Shown piece by piece: positions 12,401-28,999 of a stretch of 64,000 bases of DNA (its first letter is position 1; each line of letters opens with the position of its first letter). The translations under genes and the position numbers were made by a program. Location of the stretch: contig NC_041018.1 of assembly GCF_004193775.1 (NCBI RefSeq), forward strand, positions 41,520,677-41,584,676, read 5' to 3'. The DNA is from Glycine soja (Eukaryota > Streptophyta > Magnoliopsida > Fabales > Fabaceae). The notes beneath the pieces were generated by a model. The model saw only the letters and a list, made by a program, of their open reading frames with translations. It was not told the origin of the DNA and ran no database searches.

Positions 12401-14919
12401 GAGCTATGAATACATATTTATAGACATGGAAAATAAAAGAAAAAGAAAAAGAAAACGAATTGGGAATGACATTGGAAGGTGCAAATTGGCATATGGCTGC
12501 TTATTCTTTCTCCGTGTTTTACATGATGCCTTCTTGGCTCATATGCTTTTAACTTTTGCTTGCTTTCAGAATCTTGGGCCCATCAGATATGATCGTTTCA
12601 CCGTAGCAAAATTAAAGAATCGAAAATGCCCAAGGCTACACCCTACAGTACTCAAACCAAATCTCACAAGTTGCTTCACTACACTATTCTCTTTCTCGGA
12701 TCTATTTCATAGTATTCTTATTCTTATTGGTTTATTCTGACGTTAAGGAGCTTTTCCTAGCAAAAAAACATTATATTTGTTGGACATCTATGTTTAACAA
12801 AAAAAATTCATAAATTAATTAAAATTTGAAAGTTAACTTTTAATTGGAAGTATGAATTAGAGATGCTTGATAAAACCAATTGTTAAATTAGTAAATAAAT
12901 GTAAAATAACATCAAAACATACTTTTTTTACATAAATTATATTTTTTATTTTATAGGAAAAAACATTTTTTATGTAATTATAGTCTTAATTTTTTTAATT
13001 AATGTTGAATTATTATAATTTTTTGTGTAAAGATGAAATGTTTTTAATAATAAAAGAAAGAGTATACATAAAATGATGTTTAAAATAAATAATGTAATGT
13101 TAACAAAGGTTTGTTTTTAATTAAATAATATAATATCAAAGGAGAGAACGCGTGAGGAATTTTATTAAATAATGAGGTGTAAGTGAAAAAATAGTAATCA
13201 ATTATAAGTTCAAATGTTTCAAGTAACATATGGAAAGCACTATATCATTGTATTATGAATCATCTTATACATGATTATTCTAACCAATGATCTTAAGTTT
13301 AAACTTTAAATATGTAATTATATTAAATACTTAAAAGAAAATTTTTATCATTTTTAATAATAGGTCCTGTATGTTTTATTATCTTGAAAGATATTTATGA
13401 TGTCTAAAAAATATTGTAAAAAAACTCTATAAACAAATAATTTAATTAAAAAATATTTTTAATGTAAATATTTTTTATATATATTACCATTTGGTCATGA
13501 ATTGTCATATAGTAAAATTATTGACTTTTGTAATCATCATTAAATGTATACTTAAAATGATTTATAATCGGTTTGCACAAATAATATATTAAAATTAAAC
13601 TCATAAACAAAATAAAATAAATTTGTTTACCAAATACTTCTATTTAGTTCATATATGCTTATAAGAAATTTAAATGTAAGTTATTTAAAATGTACACTTG
13701 TAATCCTCATCTTTAATGTTTGCTGAGTGGAACATCTAGGAAACTTAGAAATGTTGCCGTACGTAGATATAAAATCAACAAGTCATTCTTTATCCCCTAT
13801 AATATATGTGGCACCATTCTTAGAAACTACACATCCTGGTCAAGTGCCTATTTCTGCGCTAGCTTTCATTCATCAAGTTATATATTGATGAGTTTTCACA
13901 TTTTGTCAAATGTTCCTTTGTAAGTTATCCATTGTTTAGAGATAACTTGTCTACTTGACCTTGCCTTTATATTTGTAATATATATTCGTTAAGTACATAG
14001 TTATTATGATAGTTGCCCACTTGTCCTTGCTAGCTTTTCTTCCCCGGTCCGTTTTTGAGAAATCAAAACAATAGTGAAGAGAAACGGAAAACTGCAACAA
14101 AGATTGGATAGCACATGGTTCGATATATGGCTGTTCAAACATACAATGATACGATATAAACATCCCCCAAACAGTTAACATTTTTGTTTTTTCCTCACTG
14201 TAGCAGTAGGCCATACCTTCCTAATGGAACAGCTCAGTCGAACCATATGATCAAATACTAATATGATGAAATACTAATAAGATCTCATTTTATTAAAATA
14301 AGAATAGAAATTGAAATATTATGCATATATATATATATAATATGATAATGAGTTAAAATTAAATTAAAACCAAAAGATGAATCTGTGTTTTAGTTGAAAG
14401 GACAAGCACCCCACACAATGCTAAAAACTTAAATCCGAAGTAGAGAGAGAAAGTATGAAGGAATAGTAACAGATACTACTAGTAATTGAACACGTCCGAA
14501 ATTTAGAGTAACATTTATTTATTACATTCCCAATCGCCTACCAGAGGTAAGTCCATTTTAATTTCACGCGTTTGTAGGTCCAAAGCACTGAAAGCAGGAA
14601 ACTGAAAATTATATATTAAAAAAATAAAAATAAAATAAAAGAAGAGATTAAGTTGTGATACAAATACTACTAGTACCACTACATATTTTAATAACATTAA
14701 TGAATAAAATAAAGAATAATTGCATGTCCCACCAAACAGCAGCACCCTCTGCACCCTCCTTTATTACACATCTGGGATCCTCTATTCTATTGTCATTCAT
14801 TTACGCAAACTCCTTCAGAAAAAAGTTATTCAAACTTGAAAATAGAACCCCGGCCTCACTCTTCCTTTGTTGTATGAAAGAGAGAGAACGTTTTGTTTTG
14901 CTTTACAAAACACTCTCTC
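9425..14919. other. Intergenic region, no gene supported
   Basis: AT-rich DNA between the PPR relic and the zinc-finger gene. It contains the 70-bp tandem duplication listed separately and simple AT runs. The longest frame (12387-12740, 117 codons) has a Lys/Arg-repeat start and no family resemblance. I found no convincing splice-linked exons or RNA genes. Confidence 0.6.
10831..10970. repeat. Tandem duplication of a ~70-bp unit
   Basis: 10831-10899 and 10900-10970 are near-identical adjacent copies. Each begins CCATAAA(A)TAGTACA, runs through AACTAACT-TCAAATTAGCA and ends TAA(T/C)G(T/C)CTT. There are several substitutions and a small indel between copies. No function is visible. Confidence 0.85.
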
Positions 14920-15680
14920 ATGGCTCTCCTAACTTCCTTACCTGAACAGTCCTCCAGTACCCCCAAACGCCACCACAAGCGCAAACCCCAACAACAACAA
15001 CAACAACAGAAACAGAAACCAGCTTCCTCATGGGACCAAATCAAGAACCTCTTAACCTGCAAACAGATCGAAGGGTCGAGAGTGCATGACCCTTCAAAAG
15101 TGGTAAGTGGGTACTCGAAGCTAGGGTCATCTTGCAGCTCCATATGCAGCTTCAGAGATGTGGTTCATGGGAACACACGTGTTGTGCACAGGTCTGATAA
15201 CTCCTCACCAGAGAGTAGTTCTCTGGGTCAGGAAACTAATGGGTTACTCACTAGGAAACCTGTTACTACTACTACTACTACTACTACTCGCTCTTCTGCA
15301 AAATCACACGGTGGAGCAACCTACACGTCATCATCATCTTCCAGAGGCATGCAATTCAGGAAGCTTTCTGGGTGTTATGAATGTCACATGATCATTGACC
15401 CTAGCAGGTATCACATCATTTCCATTTCTTTTCACGTTTTAGCTTTTTTATTTTTTTCCCCGAACAATTCAAGTTTTAGAATTTGAAAGTCTAATTGATG
15501 TTTTTTTCTCAAATGCTGTCCTTATTTGACACCCACTGCTAGTGGTATAAAAGTGAGTACGGATGATTAAAATACTAAATGAGGACATTTTAACCTAAAT
15601 ACATCAATTTTTAATTCGATTAACTGTTTTTTAGTTTGTGGGAAATTTAAATATCAAAAGATATAGAAATGAGGTAATAG

Positions 15681-15718
<38 letters not shown>

Positions 15719-18114
15719 CAAATTAATTACTTTAATTTAGCATTGTAGCTTCATTTTTCCAACTTAAATTAATTCCGTTTATAATCAAACAATGAAATTC
15801 AGGTTGCCAATTGCGAGGAGCACTGTGTGTGCTTGTTCTCACTGTGGTGAGGTCTTCCCTAAAATGGAAAGTTTGGAGCTTCATCAAGCTGTTCGTCATG
15901 CTGGTACTCTTTAATTTCGCTCTATTTTTTATTTCAGAAGAATACATGCATCATTAATTCCTTTATAAATGCACTACTATATGCGATTTAATTATTCCTT
16001 TGTATATATGCACCGCTACTAGCAAATGCTGATGATGTTTACATCTTTTGTCAAAGGCAAATAGTAGTAATCACGTCCAATTCGAACATTGATAAGAAGA
16101 ATAAAGTTAAGTAGATTTTTTTTTTCATTAAAAAGGACATATTTATTATATAAAAAATGTAAAAGTATTAAACAGTAAACACTAACAATTTTTTTAAAAG
16201 TAATTAAAGATATTATATAGAATGGAGTTAATGCTATTTAACTAATTCATTTAAGGCATTCATTGACGAAATTCTTTATCAAATTTGTTTTCCATGAAGA
16301 GAACAATTAGAGTAATATAACAATAAAAAAAATTCATCATTCTCTAATATCATGACTATTTCACTTTAGCTCCGATGTACTGTAGTCCGATATAGATCTG
16401 ATGGTTTGTTCGAGAGCATGATAACAATTCTGTCTATATCAGTGTTAATTGATTGAATTGCCTTGTGCTTGAGGGAACGTGTTTGTGGGGTTAAAATGTA
16501 AAAGTAAGCTTCGAAATTTGAAACATTGAGCAAAATGGACTCCACCTTCATGCATGTCATGATGCAGATTGTTTTTGAACTGTTTCTCCGATAATCTTGC
16601 TCATGATTTTTCCTTTCTTGCCCTCCCACACTCAGCAAGTCTTCTTTTAACATTTTGAAGTCTATTTTTTAATAGATTTTACTTCTCCTAATAAATTATT
16701 GCTTAAGACAGTACATTATCAATAATTAAATCCCCCTTGACATGTTTGAAAAACTTGAATTATTTTTCAACAGTGTTGAAAGTTTGGCCATCAATTACTG
16801 TATTTAAAAAATACTTTTAATTACTGACTACACAATTAATGTTGCACTGCCAACACTTTAATATATTTTCATTCTTTAATAAAAACATACTAGCATAATA
16901 AGTACTACTAACATGTTTGAAAAACTTTAACTATTTTTCAATTGAGTTAAGTTTTTTGAAAAATAACGCACTTTAATTTATTCGAATTCTTTTTTAAAAA
17001 AACATCGAATAACCTCTTCATTCACCATTCACAAGATGCACCCACCAAAATTTCAGTGCATTAGTTGTGGGGGCAAACGTATCTGTAGATTACTTGTTCT
17101 GTAGGAGACTATACGTACGATATCACAGCTGTCTGCTGTAACGAAGATAAATGATCTGCCTCCCCAAATATTGCAAACTCACATATCAATTCTAAACTCA
17201 TAACTATAATCATATCTTCTAAAAGAAAACTATAATCATATACTAGAACATGATAATTTTTTCAATTTAGTAGAATCAGATAGAAAAAATTATTTGCTCA
17301 TAACTATATTCAATGATCTTTTAAAAAAAAGTATAATCAGTGATATCAATATTATCTGTCTCTCCATTCAAAGAACATGAAAAGGATAATATTTAATTAA
17401 TACTAATTGCTTTGAATAATCTTAATTTAATTTTGTGTTTGGGAAACAGTTTCGGAGCTAGGTCCGGAGGATTCGGGTCGGAACATAGTGGAAATAATCT
17501 TCAAGTCGAGTTGGTTGAAGAAGGACAACCCGATATGCAAGATCGAACGGATACTAAAAGTGCACAACACCCAACGCACCATCCAACGGTTCGAGGAGTG
17601 CAGGGACACCGTAAAGAACCGTGCGCTGGGCAGCACCAAGAAAAACCCCAGGTGCGCAGCAGACGGCAACGAACTCTTGCGGTTCCACTGCACCACCTTA
17701 ACGTGCGCACTGGGCGCACGTGGCTCCTCCTCCCTCTGCGCCTCCGTACATGGCAGTTGCGGTGTCTGCACCATCATCAGGCACGGTTTCCAAGGTGGTA
17801 GTTGCGGCGGCGGCAGTGGAGACCACGGGAAGGCGAAGGGCGTGAGGACCACCGCCAGCAGCGGTAGGGCCCACGACTCTGTTGTGTGCGGTGACGCCAC
17901 GCGCAGGGCTATGCTTGTGTGTCGCGTGATCGCTGGAAGAGTGAAGCGCGTGGTCGAAGACGCGCCGTCCGAGGAGGAACACGTGTCGGTTGCGTCGTAT
18001 GATTCCGTTGCTGGGTACGCTGGAATCTACTCGAATCTCGAGGAACTTGTTGTTTTCAATCCAAAGGCTATCCTTCCTTGTTTCGTAGTCATTTACAAAG
18101 TCCCTTCGTGTTAG
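14920..18114 (+). CDS. C2H2-like zinc-finger protein with C-terminal PARP-fold-like domain (plant family)
   Basis: Exons 14920-15407, 15803-15903 and 17450-18114 join in phase to encode 417 residues. The N-terminus is basic (KRHHKRK) with seven Gln (24-30), then SSWDQIKNLLTCK. A Ser/Thr-rich low-complexity stretch includes eight Thr in a row. Exon 2 encodes one C2H2 finger: C174, C177, H190 and H195 (C-x2-C-x12-H-x4-H). Exon 3 carries the conserved block FEECRDTVKNRA, NPRCAADGNELLRFHCTTL, VCTIIRHGF, GVRTTASSGRAHDS and RRAMLVCRVIAGRVKRV. Arabidopsis relatives are annotated as C2H2-like zinc-finger proteins with a PARP-superfamily C-terminus (from memory). Whether the domain has ADP-ribosyltransferase activity is not established, and I do not see the classical H-Y-E triad. 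Exon 3 is markedly GC-rich compared with its surroundings. Likely nuclear; target unknown. Confidence 0.88.
15689..15716. repeat. (AT)n microsatellite in intron 1 of the zinc-finger gene
   Basis: About fourteen uninterrupted AT units lie inside the first intron. Confidence 0.85.
16739..16950. repeat. Direct repeat pair in intron 2 of the zinc-finger gene
   Basis: ACATGTTTGAAAAACTT followed by a TATTTTTCAA motif occurs at about 16739-16779 and again at about 16910-16950 in the same orientation. The copies are about 41 bp and 171 bp apart. They probably come from a local duplication inside the long (about 1.55 kb) second intron. Confidence 0.6.
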
Positions 18115-20898
18115 CAAGCCGACAACGATTCTATTTCACGGTCCTTAGTGCATCTTGCGTATGGAGAAAATTTTGATAAAAGAGATGAAACTTATATATT
18201 TTTACGCAAGAAAAAAAATGTTACTAGTAGTAGTATAATATTAGTATATTTCAATTTTCACAACTCAACCATATAACAATGAATAAGTTACTAGTTGTTA
18301 GTGTTAATCTGTATATTTCAGTTACAACTTAATGACTAGTAATTTATTGATCGTTAATTATATTATATGGGGTGTGAAATAGTAGTACAAGTGAAATGTG
18401 AAAGAGTAACAAAGAAATATATATCATCGTAATTGAGTGATGGAAGAAGAATGTTGTAATGTACTTTTCTATGCTTGGGTGTGTCTGGTTGGTAGTTCTA
18501 CAATGCATGCACAAAGCACACGCACGAGGCATGACCCATCAATGATCAATGGTGGAAGGTGGAAGTGTGTTTGATGTCAACCTTGTGAATATCTCACCTA
18601 CTTTTAATTACAATGTCTCCGAACACTTTGTTCTGTGAATGAATGCTTTTTAGCTCAAAACTGCTAAACTGAACAAACATGCGTGTTTCTGTTCAATTTG
18701 CCGGTGATCCACTTTTGTTTTTGGGTGAACTTAAGGACTAATTTTTTATATATGAATTTGACATTTCCAAACAAATGTTATTTTAAATATATGAAGCTAA
18801 ATTAAGATCAATTCTTTAATCTCATAGGATATGATTATTTATCATACCATGTTACTCCTACACTGTACATGTGTCTAGTATCTGAGAACATTAATTTACT
18901 ATAACAAGAAATAAATGTGGTTTAATTTTTTTATAAATATTTTTAAAATTTTATCAAATATATATTATCTTTATGGAATCGGATCTCCTACTGCATGGAG
19001 TGCAGTTCTAAATCTAACGGTGATTAAATTTTAAAAGCAACTACATATTATCTTAGTTAATGTCCTCTTTTTATAGATAAGTCTTAGTTAATGTCCTGAA
19101 CTTTTTGGTTACGGGCTAATTAAATGAAGATATCGATTGCTCATGTGACGAAGACAGCATGCCGTAAATGAGTGACTATTCAGCTCAAGCATTAAAACAT
19201 TGACCTGTCATCTTCAAACCACACTACCAGGTCCCGTAATAATTAGTGAGTCTACGTTTTCTTTTCCTTTCAATTTTGTATAGGAGGAAAAAGTCTTTGC
19301 CAAAAACAAATGATAATAATTACTACGATGAAAATTGAAAAAAAATTATTAATTCAATTCCAAGTTTCAAACAATTGTGTTTTTTTTTATTCAAACAGTT
19401 ATTATGTAAACAAAAACTTGTCGATATCATTAATTAAAATTGAATAATTAAAACAATAAGATGAAAACTACCAAAGTCTTTGCCAACTTTTTTAGCATCA
19501 TAAACTTTTAATTTTGTTGTGGTTAGAAAATATGTGATGATGCAAGATTTTATTCTTCCAACTTTAACGTCTACTGTCCCGACCACCAAATACATTTATC
19601 AGCTAATATAAAATTATTTTATCTTAATTAAAAGTTTTAAATTTAAATTTTGATTATTTAAAATAAATCTTTATTGTGCATAATGATCATTTCTATTCAA
19701 ACAACATAGTTTATGGTAAAAGATACTTGAGGTTTATATAAATAAAAACACCCATTATCTCGATAAATTAGCACCATTTGACAATTTATGGAGACATATA
19801 TAATCATGGTGGTCAACTAAATGACGAGGCATTATGCAATTATTGAAAGAAAAATAGCAATAGGAATAAGAAAACCAAGACGAGAGAGCAGGTTGGGACG
19901 TGATCGGTTAGGGTTGTCCTTGAATAAACAGCACTTTAGCAAGAAGGGCATAATGAAGAAGATAGCTTTTCTATCCCTTTTTTTTTGTTTCTTTTTGAAG
20001 GCATCTAGGCTTTGAGAGCATTGGAGAAACACAAGATGATAATTGCCAACACATGCTTGAGCACATGGAGGAGATTCACTGTTTTTTTCTTTCTGTCTAG
20101 AGCAATTGTATTTTGGGACAAAGTCATACATTCCAAAACAATAGTTTCCCACCGAATCTAACATCCCACAAGGCCATGCTAGAGAGGAGTAAGTAATGCC
20201 TTCTTCATGGTTTCATTTTCTTAATCATAAATTAAGCCTTAGCTAGCTTTTAAGTTGGAATGCTTTTCCACAGCAAAAACGACAAATTTAGGTTTCATGG
20301 TTTTCTTATCCTTAAGACTTCTAATCATTCTCAAAAGCTATAGCGACTTAGATAAAGACCCTAGGGATGAACTTTTCATCATCTTTTTTTATTTTATTTT
20401 AAATTTATATATGCACTATCAGGGAAGCTTTTGTTTTTTACTCTTTACTTTTTTTTCCAATTGTTTTTCCTCACATTTTTTTAATAAAAATATTACTTCT
20501 TATTGTCAATATAAGACTAGTTTTATATTGTCGATAAGTTATGACTTACGGATGAGTAACGTTAGATTTTCTCTTTCACAAATCTCTCTAACACTAAAAT
20601 AAATAAATGAAAAAGTAAAATACTTTTGGTGTAATAAATGTTTTAATATTTTTGAGAAATTAGTGTAGAATAATGGAAATAAATTAAAAGGTTCTTATTG
20701 TTAATAAAAGAGAGTAATATATATTTTTCGAACATAAAAAGTTTCTAAGAATGCTAATTGTGATTGAGTAAGAATTTGTATTTCTCAGATTTATATGTGA
20801 GAATAAAATTTTCATACGATTATAAGGCTTTGGCAGAGCCAAAATCCATCAGGTTTACAGATATAAAATTTTGATTTTTTTTATTACATAATTTTTTT

Positions 20899-21151
20899 GA
20901 GGTTTAAATATATGTCTTGTCTTTACGTTTTTTTCATTTTCATTCCAACAAATTTATTTTTCATTTTAGTTTTTACAATGTATTTATTTTATTTTTTTTC
21001 CTTAACTCACTTTAGATAGTATTTTTAAACAGTAAAAAAAATGTTATCTAAAGTAAAACATACATCTTGTAAAAATTAAAATGAAAAAAAATGATTTTAC
21101 AAAAATAAAAAATAAAAAAAAGTATTAGTTTATAAAAAAAATGTATTTAAG
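20899..21151. mobile_element. Degenerate foldback MITE
   Basis: The left side (AGGTTTAAATATATGTCTT, then CATTTTAGTTTTTACAATGTAT) is mirrored on the right by ATACATCTTGTAAAAATTAAAATG and ATGTATTTAAG in inverse orientation. The arms are about 100 bp and diverged. The termini resemble the GGTTTAATTAC-type ends of the better preserved elements at 43073 and 50131. No clear target-site duplication because both flanks are T-runs. Confidence 0.55.
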
Positions 21152-22431
21152 TTTTTTTTAACAAAAAGTCCACCATACAATGTGAATAACATGCAATCTC
21201 AATCAGTTGTTTTTTTTCTACCTCCGGCTTTGGTGATCTCGGTCTTGAAGAGTAGTTAAAAAAATTGTTACAAAATATAAGTTGTTTTATAAAATTAATA
21301 TTATATTAAATATTTTTAAAAAAATTATCCTCAATCAATATTTCATGCATTAATACAACAGTTTTTTAATTATTGTGAATTTTTTTCTTCTAAATCATTA
21401 GTATTTACTCATGCATTTATATCATTGATTAATTTTAAAAATTACTTATTTTTTCACAAATAACACTAGATATAATACATATTTTTTATTTCATTAGGTG
21501 AAGTAAAAAGGTGTCAGTCCATCAAGTTTATATATAAATTTGTTATTATTAATGAGAATTCACCGAATCAACTACACAACTAGTTATTGACAAAAAAAAG
21601 CAACAACTAAACAACTAATTGGGCTTCAAGAAAATGAAATCTCACGCAACCCAAATTATACTAATTACCAAATCAACTACACAACTAATCGACAAAAATG
21701 AAACTATACAGCTAATTGGTTCAATTAATTGGGCTAATCACCTTCTAATTGCTTATAGCACACTTCATAAACATTCAAGTTTTCCCCCCCAAATAGTTTA
21801 TGATAAGAATGTGAATCCCATTTATCACAATAGGAGATTTGGGAAAGAAAAAAAAGTTAGAGGACAGGATGTTAGAAGGAGCGTCTAAAAATGATTGATG
21901 AATGGACTTTTGATGTTTTACTTAAAAAAAATTATATAAATATAAAAAAATTGACCCAAAAATCTGTCAAAAGGTGAAATAATATTCATTCCATATAAAA
22001 GATGTGCTTTCCACTTTGAACATTATTAGATTGATATACCTTTCTTGATTAGTTCATTTTAATACTGAGAATATACAAGCTAATCAGATAATGGAATTAC
22101 ACCATGAAAAAGTAAAAATAAATATTTATTGTTTTGCCTTTACAATAAAAATTTAATCGATTCTTTCTCATCATAAATTTAATCCAAAGACACTATATTA
22201 TATTCAGCGTTGTCACCTGTATCCCCGTTGATTAGTTCCCCACATTACAACTATTTTAATGGCCCACGAGGCTAAGACTAAGGGTGGTGAAAAATAAAGT
22301 GGGACTATTACAGTTGTGCATTCCATGATTTATATTATACCAAAATCAAACAAATCACATTTGCATCTGTCCGAAAAACAAAATCACCTTTTCCCTAATC
22401 ACCTGTCACACTCAAACAATCATTCTTCTTA

Positions 22432-22713
22432 GAGCAATAATGATATTTATATAACCAATTCAATTTATGTCACCTTAATTTTAAGTAATTTAATTAATTT
22501 TCTATTCAATATGTATTTTTATTACAAGTTATTTAATTCATAAATATTTATTTTTCTTATATTATATTTAATACAAAGTAGACAACTGGTGAGTGATAGT
22601 TATTAATACAAACAACTCTTTTCAATTTTAAACGACTCAAAATCAAATTTGACACATTAAAATAATATTTTTTTTATTAAGTAACCGATTAACCAATTCC
22701 CATTATAATGCTC
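22432..22713. mobile_element. PIF/Harbinger-type MITE with TTA duplication
   Basis: The 282-bp element starts GAGCAATAATG and ends CATTATAATGCTC, imperfect terminal inverted repeats. It is flanked by TTA at 22429-22431 and 22714-22716, the target-site duplication expected for PIF/Harbinger elements. No coding capacity; AT-rich interior. Confidence 0.68.
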
Positions 22714-23454
22714 TTAATTAGCAAAACATTGTAGTCTCTTGAATAAACATGTAACGTTTTCTCCTTTGGGTAACTTTTATTTCATGAGAATTAGGATAGA
22801 TATATTTTTTGAAACAGAGAAGCTTGACTTTCTTTTACCTGGTATTTGCATGACAAAGGCCTTACTACTTAAATTAGTAACTTTCCTGTACAATTCACAA
22901 ATTTAAATAAATTATATGAGATAATATATTATTAGTGTTAAATATGATAAAATTACAATATTTTAAGAAAGATGATCATTCTGAAATGTTGTTCGGCCCA
23001 AAAGGGCCTAATAACCCATTCTATTTGACAACTACAGTGGTTAAAATGATTAAAATCTTCAAAACCTCAAGGTACGGTTTTCATCTCTTCTTCATTCTTA
23101 TCAGTGATCAATACTGACTTAAATATTAGAGTCTCTGCATTTATATTCCCTCCAAAGCAAAGCAGGGAAGATCTCCATTGAAAGTCCTATTCAACTAACG
23201 TTGAAGGTTCAATCTATACTCTTCTCCTTTTCGGCCAATTGAACAATTATTATAAGACTTTAAAATTACAAAAAATAAACGAAAATAAAATATTTAAATT
23301 AGATGTACTATATCTATCAATGTAATAAAATGTTTTAACATTATCATGTACCGATTACTCATTAAAAAAATGCCTTGTTTTTCATTTGTTTCTTCTTCCT
23401 CTTCAACTATACAGCATGGAGAGAGCCACAAATATTGGATATTAGAATATTCGT

Positions 23455-23895
23455 GAGTGTGTTTGGATTGAAGAATTTAAAATTCTGAAAAATTTTAAAT
23501 TCTAAGAATTTTAAATACTTCAATTGAAATTTTTTTATTTTCAAAATTTTGTGTTTGGATAAAAAAATTAAAATTATGAAGGTGAAAAGAAATAAATGAA
23601 AAAAAGATATGATTGTTATACTAGTTATACGTATTCTTCTACGTTTATACCCGATCGATGTTTCATGAGCTCAAATGTTGTTTCTTAAAATCATCTTTTA
23701 AAAAGGATTGTAAGAAGAGAAATTGAAATTTCAAATTTTTAATTGTTTAACATTCTATTTTAAAATTCTAAAATTTTAAATTCTTTAAAATAAACACCCA
23801 AACAATGAATTTTAGATTACATAAATTCAAATTCTCTTATAAATAACTTTTTTTCAATTAAAATTTTCTATAGAAACGTAATCTAAATGAATTTG
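23455..23895. mobile_element. Tourist-like MITE candidate(s)
   Basis: GAGTGTGTTTGGATTG on the left and AAACACCCAAACAATG on the right are inverse terminal motifs typical of plant Tourist-like MITEs. The interiors mirror each other through repeated AATTTAAAATTCT and AGAATTTTAAA. The right boundary is unclear, since more mirrored sequence continues to about 23895, and two overlapping elements are possible. Confidence 0.5.
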
Positions 23896-24471
23896 ATTTG
23901 TTAACAAAGAGGACAAAGCATAGAGATGTCACGTTTGCATTGTAATGTCCGCCACAATCCCAACCTAGCCAAAATGTAATTACGTAGTGCATTAGACAAA
24001 ATATATCTAGCTCATCTTAGGTCCCGTATCTAACGGTTAGGTCCTTGCATAAAATATTTTAATTTAAATTTATTTCCCTCATTCGTGAGTTTTTTTAAGT
24101 TACTAGTATTTTTTTCTTAATCATTACTTTTTTGTAAGTATTTTTTTTAACATACAGTTGATCAATCACACTTGCCATGTATGATTGTTTCTAATTAATG
24201 AAATTTTACATAATCAGAATCGAAAAAAAAATACTCTGCCAAGTAAATATATCGGTAAGGTTAACTTTTTTGTAATTATGATTAACCTAGGAGTTAGTAT
24301 TAAAAAATTCATCAAAAAGTGTTTTAACTAACTTAAAAGATAGTACTAGTAAAACGTAACGGTTGTAAGTGACACTGTACTGTACTCTTGTGTTCTCACT
24401 TTTTCATAAAGAGTGTTGGATCAGCTGAAAAGAGATCACAGATAGATAGATAGAGTAGAGGCAAACGTAAG

Positions 24472-27962
<3,491 letters not shown>

Positions 27963-28999
27963 TCCATTATCATGCAAATAAAAATTGAAGGAATAATCCA
28001 TTTTTCCTTTTGTATATGGGAGAGGAAAAGGTCACTTGATGGAGGTCCAAGATTATTATTTTTCCTCATAAACGTAGTATTGAAATTTGTATTTTATATA
28101 AAATACTCAAGTCTCTTGTTACTAGATCTTTATATAATTTTAGTGGATTGGTACAGTAATCAGTAATGTATATAACTGTTTTTTTAGTAACGTAATTTAT
28201 ATATAAAAAAAATTACATTTTTTTATACAAAAGAAAGAAATAAGAAGAGAAGAGAAAAATGTGTAATAAAATAAATGTTGTGATAGAGAAAAATAAAAAT
28301 ATGTGAAAAAAATTGTAAAAATGTAGTATTAGTAACATTACTTATTTGTCTTGATACAATTAAATTAAAATCAATTAATTAACTCTAGAAGTAAATTGTA
28401 AGAAAATGATTAAGTATTACTTTGTGTTGTTTAATTTAGTCTTAAAATTTTTAAAAGATATAATTTAATCCTCAAATTCTTAAAATTTGAATCAATGTAA
28501 TCTTTAAATTTTAAAAAATAAATAAATTTGGTACTCAAATTTTAAAGAAAAGAATAAATTGAACCATTTAAAAATTAAATGGTTCATTGTAAAAAAAATT
28601 AAAGTGAAATCGAATCTTTTAAAAATTTAAACAAAAAATTAATTTATCTTTGATGACTTAAGACTCAAATTCAACAATTTAAAAATCTGAGAATCAAAGT
28701 GAACAAACTAAAATAATTTTAAAGAACAAATCGATAATTAAGGCTGATTTAAATGTTAAATGTTAAAAGTTGGATGAAAGTGAAGTTATAACCGGCCTTT
28801 GGCTCGTCTGCGTGCGTCATTACACGCTAGCAAAGCTGCAGCGCAAAAAGAAAATTAAATTAAAAATAAAAAAGAAAACAGAGATGTTGAAACTTGAAAG
28901 TAAAGTCGTTGGTAGGATCATCATCTCTTTGAGTTGCCATTGAAGAAGAAGCTCAGATCGGAAAAATTCACCTCTCCAATCCCAATCCCATCGTTGCAA
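27963..28999. other. Hexokinase 3' flank and AP2S upstream region
   Basis: Holds the hexokinase polyadenylation signal near 27977 and the likely AP2S promoter and 5' leader (about 28790-28999). Between about 28430 and 28740 there are repeated, partly inverted AATTTAGTCCTCAAATTTT-like segments, probably a decayed foldback repeat. No additional gene seen. Confidence 0.55.

Larger units (their letters stand above)
18115..24471. other. Intergenic region with MITEs, no gene supported
   Basis: About 6.4 kb of AT-rich DNA between the zinc-finger and hexokinase genes. It holds the inverted-repeat elements listed at 20899-21151, 22432-22713 and 23455-23895, and a local direct duplication beginning AATCAACTACACAACTA at 21565 and 21679. 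Open frames are short and unconvincing. Confidence 0.6.

Noticed and set aside
12387..12740. 117-codon open frame on the plus strand
   Set aside because: Starts with a low-complexity Lys/Arg repeat, has no family resemblance or flanking splice signals, and lies in AT-rich DNA.
17427..18117. Long open frames on other frames and the minus strand
   Set aside because: They overlap the GC-rich last exon of the zinc-finger gene, whose plus-strand frame carries the conserved motifs; the rest are composition shadows.
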